Source: an uncultured Collinsella sp.
GTDB taxonomy: Bacteria > Actinomycetota > Coriobacteriia > Coriobacteriales > Coriobacteriaceae
Length of the DNA: 11,112 nt
Assembly: GCA_902475865.1 (NCBI GenBank)
Contig: CABSBK010000013.1
Location: forward strand, 1 to 11,112
Direction: 5' to 3'
Shown here: piece after piece, positions 1 to 7,657 of the stretch
Position numbering within the stretch: position 1 is the stretch's first letter
Layout of the letters: every line of letters starts with the position of its first letter
Translations under genes and position numbers: made by a program
Notes under the pieces: model-generated
The model's database searches: none
The model's input: only the letters and a program-made list of their open reading frames with translations
Told to the model about the DNA's origin: nothing

Positions 1-7
1 GCTCCAT
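1..7 (-). CDS. Start of an unidentified gene downstream of dnaE (partial)
   Basis: Only an ATG and the next codon (Met-Glu) fall inside the window, so nothing can be said about function. It is called because the ATG at 7-5 follows a full GGAGG ribosome binding site at the normal distance of 5 bases, on the same strand as dnaE and 38 bases after its stop codon. That spacing suggests it is co-transcribed with dnaE. I see no terminator between the two genes. A GTG two bases upstream of the ATG is a less likely start. Confidence 0.5.
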
Positions 8-12
8 CACTT

Positions 13-17
13 CCTCC
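13..17 (-). promoter_or_regulatory. Ribosome binding site of the gene after dnaE
   Basis: GGAGG on the minus strand, 5 bases before the ATG at position 7. It is the main evidence that a new gene begins at the left edge. Confidence 0.6.
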
Positions 18-45
18 AATCTCGCGCGGACCAGCAACGCCGTCC

Positions 46-3000
46 CTAGATCACCGTCACGCGGCCTTGGTTGCCGACGATGGCCTTGGCCTCTGCCAGC
101 AGCGGAATCGAGCGTGCGTTGACCTTGGCCGGCACCTCGGCACGCAGTACGCGCCCGTCCACCTGCTCGATAAAGATCTCCACGCGGTCGCCGCCCGGGT
201 TGGCGGTAAGCACCGTGGCAAGACGCGCCATATTGCCCTGGCTAAAGCGGCTGTTGGGCACCATGACCTCAAACACCTTGGGCTTGTTGCTCTCCTCGTT
301 AAGCTCAAGCGGCACGATCTCCTGCGCGATGATCTGGTCGCCGCGGTCCGAACGCTCGAGCTTGCCCTTAATGCGCACAAACGCATCGGACAGCTGCGCA
401 CCGGTCTCGGGATCGACCTCGCCGTACAGGTACCCCTCGGCCTCCTTGTAGGTCTTGGGGAACACCACGACCGTGGCCTCGCCTTCCATGTCCTCGAGCT
501 GCACGATGCCCATGGGGTCGCCGTTTTTGGTCACGCGCTTGGACACGCTCGAGACCATGCCGGCCCACCACAGCGCCTTGCCCTCGGGAATCTCCTGGTT
601 GATGGTACCGCCCGTGGGGTTTTGCACCTCGTAGCCGGTATCGATCTGCGAGAACGAGAAGTCGCGCGCCTTGGCTAGCGCATACTCAAACGGGCGCAGC
701 GGGTGGTCCGAGACATAGATGCCCAGAACCTCCTTCTCCTGGCTTAGCTTAAGGTGGCGGTCCCACTCCTGGCCATCCGGATCGGGCACGCTCACCTCAA
801 AGCCCGAGCCCTCAACGTCGCCAAACATATCGAAGAACGACGTCTGGCCGCTCGCGCGATCTTTCTGGCGCTTTACCGCGGCATCGATGATGTTCTCGGG
901 GTTGTTCTTGTCCACAAAGTGCATCATCTGGCGACGCGGATACCCCGTGGAGTCGAAGGCGCCTGCCTTGATGAGCGATTCGATCACGCGACGGTTGGCC
1001 TGGCCCGAGTCCACGCGCTCGACAAAGTCGTGCAGCGTCTTAAACGGACCGCCCGCCTCGCGCTCGGCGATAATCGCCTGCGCCACGCCGGTGCCCACGC
1101 CGCGGATGCCAGCCAAACCAAAGCGCACGCCTTCCTTGGTAGCCGTGAACTCGGTACCGGACTCGTTGACATCTGGCGAAAGCACGGGGATGCCGTCGTG
1201 GCGGCACGCCGAGACGTAGTGCACGATCTTGTCGGTCTTGCCCGTATAGGACGTCAGAACGGCCGCCATGTACTCGTGCGGATAATGCGCCTTGAGCCAC
1301 GCCGTCTGCATAACCAGGATGGCGTAGCCGGCGGAGTGCGACTTGTTAAAGGCGTAGGACGCGAACTCGAGAACATCGTCCCAAATCTTCTGGGCGACCT
1401 CGCGCGTGTAGTTGTTCTTGATAGCGCCGTTCATCCAGTGGTCGTAGGTGGTCTCGTCCGAGCCATCCTCCCAGTGGAGCACCGTTGACGTGAGCAGTTT
1501 GATCTTCTTTTTAGCCACGGGCTTACGGATACGCGAGTCCGATTCGCCCTTGGAGAAGCCGCACATCTCGACGGAGATGAGCATAACCTGCTCCTGGTAG
1601 ACCATGGTGCCGTAGGTTTCGCCCAGGATGTCGTCCAGGCGGTCGTCGTAGGAGACCGCCGGCTCCTTACCATTCATACGGTTGATGTAGGACGAGACCA
1701 TGCCGGCGCCCAACGGGCCCGGGCGGTACAGGGCGATCAATGCCACGACGTGCTTGTACTCGGTGGGCTTCATGTTCTTGATCGTGGCCGTCATGCCGGC
1801 GGACTCGACCTGGAAGACGCCGGCGGTGTGACCGGAGCCCATGAGCTTAAAGATCTCGGGGTCGTCAAAGGGAATCTCTTCCTCTTTGATGTCGATGCCG
1901 AAATTCTTTTTGATGTTTGCCTTAGCCTTGGAGATAACCGTCAGCGTGCGCAGGCCCAGGAAGTCCATCTTGAGCAGGCCCATGTCGGCAACGGTATGGC
2001 CCTCGTACTGGGTAATCTCGACGCCGCCCTTGGTATCGAGCTTGGTGGGCACATGCTCGTTGACGGGATCGCGGCAGATCAGGACGGCGCACGCGTGCAC
2101 ACCCTCGCCACGGGTGAGGCCCTCGATCGAGAGCGCCGTGTCGATGATACGGCGGGCGTCGTCATCCTTTTTATAGGCCTCGGCAAAGTCGGGGTTAAAC
2201 AGATCCTCTTTGCCGGGTTGCTTTTCGAGCACCTGCTTGAGCTTGACCTTGGGGTCGCTCGAGACCATCTTGGACAGGCGCTGGCCCATGTAGACCGGGT
2301 AGTCCAGCACGCGCGCGGCGTCGTTGATGGCCTGCTTGGCCTTAATGGTCGAGTAGGTGATAACGTGGGTGACCTTCTCGGGACCGTAGAGCTGGCGAAC
2401 GTGCTCCACGACCTCGAGGCGCCGCTCATCGTCGAAGTCCATATCGATATCGGGCATCTCGGTACGCTGCGGGGACAGGAACCTCTCGAACATCAGGCCG
2501 TTCTCGAGCGGGTCGAACGCGGTGATGTTCATGGCGTAGGCGACGATAGCGCCGGCGGCCGAGCCACGGCCGGGGCCGACGCCGATGCCGTTGTCCTTGG
2601 CCCATTGCACGTACTCGGCAACGATCAAGAAGTAGGCAGCAAAGCCCTTGTCGCAGATGACCTTGTATTCGTACTCAAAGCGCTCTTTGATGTTGACGCC
2701 ACCGATTTCGCGTGTGGCCCAGTCATCGCCATAGTGTTGGCGCAGGCCCTTCTCGCACTCGCGGCGGAACTGGCTCTCGTGCGTCTCGCCGGGGTCGAGC
2801 AGCGGGAAGCGCGGCAGGATGATGGAATCCCAGTCCAGCTCCACGTAGCACTTGTCGGCGATCTCGAGCGTGTTGTCGCAGGCCTCGGGGCAATACGGGA
2901 ACATCGCCCGCATCTCCTCCTCGGTCTTCATGTAAAACTCCGAGCCGGTCATGCGCATGCGGTTGGGGTCGTCGACCTTGGCGTTCATGCCGATGCACAT

Positions 3001-3849
3001 GATGACGTCCTGTACGGGCGCGTCCTCGCGGCGCAGGTAGTGAAAGTCGTTGGTGGCGATGACCTTGACACCCACCTGTTTGGCAATGTCGATGAGCGTG
3101 CGGTCCATCTGCTCGTCGGTCAGGCCGTTGTCGGTGGTAATGCCGTGTTCCTGGATCTCGATGTAAAAGTCGCCAGGGTCGAAAGTGTCGCGGAAGGTCT
3201 CGGCCCACTTGATGGCGCCCTCCATGTCACCGCGGTCGATGTATTTGGGAATGATGCCCGCGATGCAGGCGCTCGTGCAGATCATACCCTTGGCATGGCG
3301 ACGCAGGTTGTCGAGCGTCACGCGCGGCTTGTAGTAAAATCCCTGCACAGCGGCCTCGGAGACCGTCTGCATCAGGTTGACGTAGCCCTCCTGGTCCTTG
3401 GCCAGAAGAATCATGTGGTAGAGCTCGGGCTTATGGTCGCGGGCGAGCGTCTCGTCCGGCGTAAAGTAGACCTCGCAGCCAAAGATGGGTTTGATGACCA
3501 GGGGCGGCTTGAGCTCGTCGATGTTGCCCTTCTCGTCCCACATGGCCATGTCCTTCACATACTGGGCATGCTCGCGCGGGCTTTCCTCGGGATCGGGCTC
3601 CACCAGCTCGTCGCGGCGGTCCTTTTCCAAGAAGGCCTTGTCGTGACTCCAGGTTTTGTACTCGGGCGTGTTGTGGTTAACGGCGTCGCAGGCCAGCGCC
3701 AGGTCGGGCACGCCATACATGTAGCCGTGGTCGGTAATGGCAACGGCGGGCATGCCAAGCTCAACGGCACGGTTGACCATATCCTGGATACGGGTTGCGC
3801 CGTCGAGCATGGAGAAAACAGTGTGATTGTGCAGATGGACGAATGCCAT
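46..3849 (-). CDS. dnaE: DNA polymerase III subunit alpha (DnaE)
   Basis: Replicative DNA polymerase, 1267 residues, acting in the polymerase III holoenzyme at the fork. Seen in order: an N-terminal PHP domain (HLHNHT at 5-10, TDHG at 39-42, GCEVY at 124-128, ATNDFHY at 265-271); the palm with GPGRGS at 425-430, the acidic PDIDMDF motif at 466-472 and the third Asp in LLKMDFLGL (Asp629); NKSHSAGYA from 835; a helix-hairpin-helix region around 908-946; a likely beta-clamp-binding motif QTSFF at 1002-1006; and an OB-fold around 1091-1178. The frame stays open to 3915, but the ATG at 3849 is chosen because homologues begin at this point and a GGAG site lies 8 bases upstream. It is longer than the usual roughly 1160-1180 residues, mainly through an insertion of about 60 residues in the PHP domain (about 54-115). 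The core segment 769-811 is also divergent. No intein is seen. The family call is firm. Confidence 0.98.
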   Translation of the reverse strand: MAFVHLHNHTVFSMLDGATRIQDMVNRAVELGMPAVAITDHGYMYGVPDLALACDAVNHNTPEYKTWSHDKAFLEKDRRDELVEPDPEESPREHAQYVKDMAMWDEKGNIDELKPPLVIKPIFGCEVYFTPDETLARDHKPELYHMILLAKDQEGYVNLMQTVSEAAVQGFYYKPRVTLDNLRRHAKGMICTSACIAGIIPKYIDRGDMEGAIKWAETFRDTFDPGDFYIEIQEHGITTDNGLTDEQMDRTLIDIAKQVGVKVIATNDFHYLRREDAPVQDVIMCIGMNAKVDDPNRMRMTGSEFYMKTEEEMRAMFPYCPEACDNTLEIADKCYVELDWDSIILPRFPLLDPGETHESQFRRECEKGLRQHYGDDWATREIGGVNIKERFEYEYKVICDKGFAAYFLIVAEYVQWAKDNGIGVGPGRGSAAGAIVAYAMNITAFDPLENGLMFERFLSPQRTEMPDIDMDFDDERRLEVVEHVRQLYGPEKVTHVITYSTIKAKQAINDAARVLDYPVYMGQRLSKMVSSDPKVKLKQVLEKQPGKEDLFNPDFAEAYKKDDDARRIIDTALSIEGLTRGEGVHACAVLICRDPVNEHVPTKLDTKGGVEITQYEGHTVADMGLLKMDFLGLRTLTVISKAKANIKKNFGIDIKEEEIPFDDPEIFKLMGSGHTAGVFQVESAGMTATIKNMKPTEYKHVVALIALYRPGPLGAGMVSSYINRMNGKEPAVSYDDRLDDILGETYGTMVYQEQVMLISVEMCGFSKGESDSRIRKPVAKKKIKLLTSTVLHWEDGSDETTYDHWMNGAIKNNYTREVAQKIWDDVLEFASYAFNKSHSAGYAILVMQTAWLKAHYPHEYMAAVLTSYTGKTDKIVHYVSACRHDGIPVLSPDVNESGTEFTATKEGVRFGLAGIRGVGTGVAQAIIAEREAGGPFKTLHDFVERVDSGQANRRVIESLIKAGAFDSTGYPRRQMMHFVDKNNPENIIDAAVKRQKDRASGQTSFFDMFGDVEGSGFEVSVPDPDGQEWDRHLKLSQEKEVLGIYVSDHPLRPFEYALAKARDFSFSQIDTGYEVQNPTGGTINQEIPEGKALWWAGMVSSVSKRVTKNGDPMGIVQLEDMEGEATVVVFPKTYKEAEGYLYGEVDPETGAQLSDAFVRIKGKLERSDRGDQIIAQEIVPLELNEESNKPKVFEVMVPNSRFSQGNMARLATVLTANPGGDRVEIFIEQVDGRVLRAEVPAKVNARSIPLLAEAKAIVGNQGRVTVI

Positions 3850-3856
3850 GTAATGA

Positions 3857-3861
3857 GCTCC
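3857..3861 (-). promoter_or_regulatory. Ribosome binding site of dnaE
   Basis: GGAGC on the minus strand, whose GGAG core lies 8 bases before the ATG at 3849. It decides the dnaE start: the open frame runs 22 codons further upstream, but that extension has no homologue-like sequence that I recognise and would run through the candidate promoter. Confidence 0.7.
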
Positions 3862-3889
3862 GATGCGGGTTCGTGATCTTAGGGTTACG

Positions 3890-3895
3890 ATTCTA
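3890..3895 (-). promoter_or_regulatory. Possible -10 element of a dnaE promoter
   Basis: TAGAAT on the minus strand matches the sigma-70 -10 consensus at five of six bases and lies about 40 bases before the dnaE ATG. No convincing -35 box is seen at 16-18 bases upstream. The surrounding GCGGTAGAAT resembles GCGGGTAGGAT at the same distance before addB, which modestly supports both. The assignment is by inspection only. Confidence 0.4.
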
Positions 3896-3952
3896 CCGCA
3901 CAGCGCGGACGGCACCCGAACCTAGCCCAAACCCACACGGCTCCTCTTGCAG

Positions 3953-4015
3953 TTGCGGTGAAATGCGGACTGTTTGGCGGCTTTTTTGACCAAAACAGTC
4001 CGTATTCCACCGCAA
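3953..4015. repeat. Imperfect 23-bp inverted repeat between addA and dnaE
   Basis: Arms 3953-3975 and 3993-4015 are complementary at 21 of 23 positions, with a 17-base centre containing six T on the plus strand. In RNA of either strand, one of the two differing positions becomes a G-U wobble and the other stays a mismatch. The element begins 12 bases after the addA stop. No T-run follows the stem in either direction, so it is not a standard intrinsic terminator. It could be a dispersed palindromic (REP- or MITE-like) element, a 3'-end stabilising structure for addBA mRNA, or part of dnaE control. Confidence 0.85.
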
Positions 4016-4027
4016 GTTATCTGAGGA

Positions 4028-7000
4028 CTAGAGGTTGTAGGTGACCACTTGAGGTTCGGCGGGATTGACGAAGATGGTTGGATTCGCCCGCTCCACGCGA
4101 ACGAACTTGACGGTCACGACCTCAAAGCCCGCCTTGTGCAGAACGTCGGCGTAAACGCGCGCCTGCAAGGCGTGTTTCTCGAGCAGCTGCTCCGGCGTCT
4201 CATCCGGCGTGCCACCCGTCTTGTAGTCGATGACCAGTGCGCGCGACGGATCCGCCGGGTTCGTCGCCAAAGCGTCGATGGCGCCCTCGGCATAGGCGCC
4301 GTAGCGGGCGATATCCTCGTCCTCGCAGCCCAGCGAGAAGAACGGCACCTCGGCACGGATGCACGGCCACGCGAGCAGCTCGGCACGAACCGACGACTTG
4401 AGCCAGCGATCCAGAGCGACATCGAAGCGCTCGCGCTGTTCCGGCGTCAGGCGCCACAAGCGAGCCAGGGCGTCGGCACGCTCAACGGGCAGCGCATCGA
4501 CACCCATCTCGATGAGCCACTGGCAAGCGGCGTGGAAGGCCGAGCCCAGCGCCATGGGGTTGCCGGCGGGCTCGACAGCAGCCACGTCCGCATCGGCCAT
4601 CTCCGAGCCATCCGACTCCGCATCATCGCCGGACTCGTCCATGGGAACAAGCGCCTCGGCGGCACGGTCCTCGGACTCGGCATGCAGCGCCACGGCAATT
4701 GACGAGTAGCTATACGAGTCACGAACCGGGAACGGACAGATGCCCATGCGCACGCCCACTGCCTGGGGATACACGAGCTCAAACGCATCGGGCTTGGGGT
4801 CGGCAGGACCGGGCACAGTTGAGTGCGCAGCATTATCAGCGACATCGACATCGCCGCGAACGAGCCTGCCCTCGGCATCCAGCGAAGCGTTAGCCTCAAA
4901 CGCCTGCTCGCCAAACGTAAAGTCCGCCAGCGAGATGAGCTCGTAGTCGCCCGGCTGCGAGTTGTCGAACACCAGGCGGTCGGCATCGAGCTGCGGCATC
5001 TCCAGGCCGTCGGTCGGCAGAATGCGGCAAAGCACGTCGTAGGTCAGATCGGTCTCGGCATCGAAGGTCGGCGCCGTCACCTTACCGCGGCTCACGCCGG
5101 CATCCATCGCCAGGATCACCAGCTCGCGCGCTCGCGTCATGGCGACGTAGAGCAAACGAGCCCGCTCCTCGAGCGAAAGCTGAAGGTCGTCGTTGCGCAG
5201 GCGAGCGAACGCCTCGGCGGGAGAACCCGTCGCGCAGACATCCTCCATGAGCTCCGGCGGCAACCACAGCGACGTGCCCTTGCCCTTAAACGCGTGTTCA
5301 AACTGCTTTTTGACGTCATCGCCCTTCACAAAGGTACCGTCGGCGAGCTTAACGCCGCCGAAGCGTGCCGGCAGTGCCACGACCTGCGCTCCGCCCTCGA
5401 CGCGACCCATCTGTGCCGCACCGGACGATTTGCGCACGCCAAAACACTCGGCAACCGCTACGACCGGATACTCCAGACCCTTGGACGCATGCACGGTCAT
5501 GATGCGTACCGCGCCGTCACCCTCCTCGTTGAGGGCGCCCGGGGCCTCCTTGCCCGCCAAGAAGCGGTCGAAGGCGAGCGCGATGGAGCGCGGCGAGTTG
5601 CCGAACTCGGCCTCTGCCTCGGCCACAGCGTCGAGCGCCTTGAGCACGTTGGCGGCAATGGCCTTGCCCTCGGGGCCGCGCTGCGCCAGACGCACGAACC
5701 AGCCGGAGGCATTGACCACGTCGCGCGCGATGGCGGCGAACGAATCGCGTCCCACGCGACGAAGCGCGTAGCGCAGCACCTCGCGGGCGCGCGTTACGAG
5801 CGGCAAGCCCTGCAAGCCCGGCACATCGGAATCGCTCATGATGCCCGCATCGATGTTGCGACGCGACGTCTCGCCCGTCTGCTCGTCGAGTTTGGTCGCC
5901 AGCGCCAGGAACTCCTGGGCGCCGAGTGCAAACATCGGCGAGGCCAGCAGTGGCATAAAGCCCTGCGCCGTATCGGCCGGATTGGCGAGTGCACAAACCA
6001 GGGCGCGCACCGTCTGCACCTCGGCAGCTTGGGCAAAGACTGAGCCGCCCGCGATGACGCAGTCGAGCCCCTGGTCACGGAAAGCTTGCGCATAGACATC
6101 GGCGTTGGTCATGCGACCCAGCAGCAACACCATATCGCCCTGGGGCTGCCCCGCTTTGACGAGCGCTTGGAACCGCTCCGCAATCGCACGAGCTTTCGCC
6201 TGCGTTCGCTCCTGCGTGCTGCCACCGGCAACGAACAGCGCCTGGCGGCGCGAAGCCTTTGCCTTGAGCTTGTCCTTGCGTTTGTCGCTCGGTTCAAGAT
6301 CCAAGAACCCCTGCATCAAACCACCGGTATCGCCGTCAAAGACGCGCGCCACATAACGCAGCACCTCGTCGTGGCTGCGGAAGTTGCGCACGAGTTTGAC
6401 GAGCTCGCCGGCGGGGACATCGGAGACGGCAGCCGTCTCGGGAGCAGCAGAGGAGCCCACCTTGCGCTCCTGACGACGAAACACCTCAACCTCGGCGCCA
6501 CGGAAGCGGTAGATCGACTGCTGTGCATCGCCCACGGTGCACAACGCGCGCTCCCCCGCGCCCGTCAGATAGCGAATCAGATCGACCTGCATCTGGTCGG
6601 TATCCTGGAACTCATCGATCATGACCATCTTAAAGCGGCCCTCATAGGCAGCTCGAATAGCCGGGTAGTCGCGCAGCGCCTCGTACGCCATGCGCAGCAG
6701 GTCATTGTTATCGAGCGCGGACTGGTCGGCCTTGAGCGCACGGTACTCCGCCTCTACGGCACGGGCAAGCCCCACCAGCGCATCGAGCGCCGGGCCGCCG
6801 CAGGCAAGCACGATATTGATAAACGCATCGGCGGCCTCGGCCTTGAGTAGCTCCACCTGCTCCTTAGGAAACGCCTTGCTCGCCCGAGGCATACTGCACG
6901 ACATCATGAGTCGCGCCGCATCCTCCATGGTTTTGCCGCTCGCCTCAAACGCGTCGATGGCGTCGAGTGCCACCTGCGCTTTCTCGGTCGTGGCCTTGCT

Positions 7001-7654
7001 TGCGCCCAGCGCCGCACGATAGGCATCGGCAAGCGCCGAGGTGTCGGCCTGGCCGCGCGCCACGCGCACATCGTCCATGCCGCCCGGCAGCTGGCTCGAT
7101 AGCTCCAGCAGGTCGCGCACCAGGCCTTTGATGGTGGTACCGGCGCCAAACGGCCCGCCCTCGCCCGCCATGGGATACCAGGCGTAGAGGGCCTTAAGCG
7201 AAGCGGCGAGCTCGGGCGCGGCATCGGGCGCCGTCGCGCGCCCCAACACATGCTCGACAGCCTGGTCCATAAGCTCGTCGGTATCGGTAAGCACCGTGAA
7301 CTCGGGATCGATGCCCAGCTCCAGCGCATGCGCGCGCAGGATGCGCGAGCACATGCCGTGAATGGTCGAGATCCAAGCGTCGTCGACGGTCAGGGCCTCT
7401 TCGTCCATACCCTCTTCGATAAGCGCACGGCGCACGCGGTCGCGAATCTCGGCCGCGGCGTCTTTGGTAAAGGTAATGGCGAGCACCTGATCTAGATGCT
7501 CGACAAACGGACCGGATTCGGGCGAGAGCGCGTAGACGATGCGGCGCGTGAGGGTAAAGGTCTTGCCCGAGCCGGCACCCGCCGAGACAAACAGCGGGCG
7601 GTCGAGCGTTTTGACGACTTGCAGCTGTTGCGGCATCAAAGTCGAAAGATCCAT
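4028..7654 (-). CDS. addA: ATP-dependent helicase/nuclease subunit A (AddA)
   Basis: Motor and nuclease subunit of the AddAB helicase-nuclease, which unwinds and resects double-strand breaks to load RecA; 1208 residues, typical of the family. UvrD/Rep-type superfamily 1 helicase motifs are all visible: Q-rich N-terminus at 9-12, Walker A AGAGSGKT at 25-32, motif Ia ITFTKDAAAEI at 60-70, Walker B IDEFQDTD at 346-353, motif III GDAQQSIYRFRGA at 375-387, motif IV at 421-427, VHASKGLEYP at 721-730 and YVAMTRARE at 836-844. An acidic, probably disordered linker (about 1005-1024) leads to a RecB-type PD-(D/E)XK nuclease with His1041, GAID (Asp1127), IDYK (Asp1143, Lys1145) and QARVY (Gln1164, Tyr1168). 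The nuclease residues look intact. Its start lies 3 bases after the addB stop, and its ribosome binding site lies inside addB, so the two are made together. A bare UvrD-like helicase is excluded by the nuclease domain. Confidence 0.95.
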   Translation of the reverse strand: MDLSTLMPQQLQVVKTLDRPLFVSAGAGSGKTFTLTRRIVYALSPESGPFVEHLDQVLAITFTKDAAAEIRDRVRRALIEEGMDEEALTVDDAWISTIHGMCSRILRAHALELGIDPEFTVLTDTDELMDQAVEHVLGRATAPDAAPELAASLKALYAWYPMAGEGGPFGAGTTIKGLVRDLLELSSQLPGGMDDVRVARGQADTSALADAYRAALGASKATTEKAQVALDAIDAFEASGKTMEDAARLMMSCSMPRASKAFPKEQVELLKAEAADAFINIVLACGGPALDALVGLARAVEAEYRALKADQSALDNNDLLRMAYEALRDYPAIRAAYEGRFKMVMIDEFQDTDQMQVDLIRYLTGAGERALCTVGDAQQSIYRFRGAEVEVFRRQERKVGSSAAPETAAVSDVPAGELVKLVRNFRSHDEVLRYVARVFDGDTGGLMQGFLDLEPSDKRKDKLKAKASRRQALFVAGGSTQERTQAKARAIAERFQALVKAGQPQGDMVLLLGRMTNADVYAQAFRDQGLDCVIAGGSVFAQAAEVQTVRALVCALANPADTAQGFMPLLASPMFALGAQEFLALATKLDEQTGETSRRNIDAGIMSDSDVPGLQGLPLVTRAREVLRYALRRVGRDSFAAIARDVVNASGWFVRLAQRGPEGKAIAANVLKALDAVAEAEAEFGNSPRSIALAFDRFLAGKEAPGALNEEGDGAVRIMTVHASKGLEYPVVAVAECFGVRKSSGAAQMGRVEGGAQVVALPARFGGVKLADGTFVKGDDVKKQFEHAFKGKGTSLWLPPELMEDVCATGSPAEAFARLRNDDLQLSLEERARLLYVAMTRARELVILAMDAGVSRGKVTAPTFDAETDLTYDVLCRILPTDGLEMPQLDADRLVFDNSQPGDYELISLADFTFGEQAFEANASLDAEGRLVRGDVDVADNAAHSTVPGPADPKPDAFELVYPQAVGVRMGICPFPVRDSYSYSSIAVALHAESEDRAAEALVPMDESGDDAESDGSEMADADVAAVEPAGNPMALGSAFHAACQWLIEMGVDALPVERADALARLWRLTPEQRERFDVALDRWLKSSVRAELLAWPCIRAEVPFFSLGCEDEDIARYGAYAEGAIDALATNPADPSRALVIDYKTGGTPDETPEQLLEKHALQARVYADVLHKAGFEVVTVKFVRVERANPTIFVNPAEPQVVTYNL

Positions 7655-7657
7655 GGT

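Noticed and set aside
46..3849. An intein in DnaE, since this gene often hosts them.
   Set aside because: The conserved motifs run without a gap of intein size, and no Cys/Ser start or HN-Cys splice junction is seen.
1750..3876. A 708-codon open frame on the plus strand opposite dnaE.
   Set aside because: It lies fully antisense to dnaE, whose motifs are unmistakable. Long antisense frames are expected in GC-rich genes with biased third positions, and its translation has a repetitive His/Val/Leu/Gly/Asp composition without any domain that I recognise.
3850..3915. An upstream extension of dnaE by 22 codons (MPSALCGRIV...).
   Set aside because: It has no homologue-like sequence, it would cross the candidate promoter, and the internal ATG at 3849 has a proper ribosome binding site and the family's usual N-terminus.
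3953..4015. The hairpin after addA as an intrinsic terminator.
   Set aside because: No T-run follows the stem on either strand; the only homopolymer run is inside the loop.
4823..6043. A 406-codon open frame on the plus strand opposite addA.
   Set aside because: It is antisense to addA between helicase motifs V and VI and the middle of the gene, and shows only shadow-like Arg/His/Ala-rich sequence.
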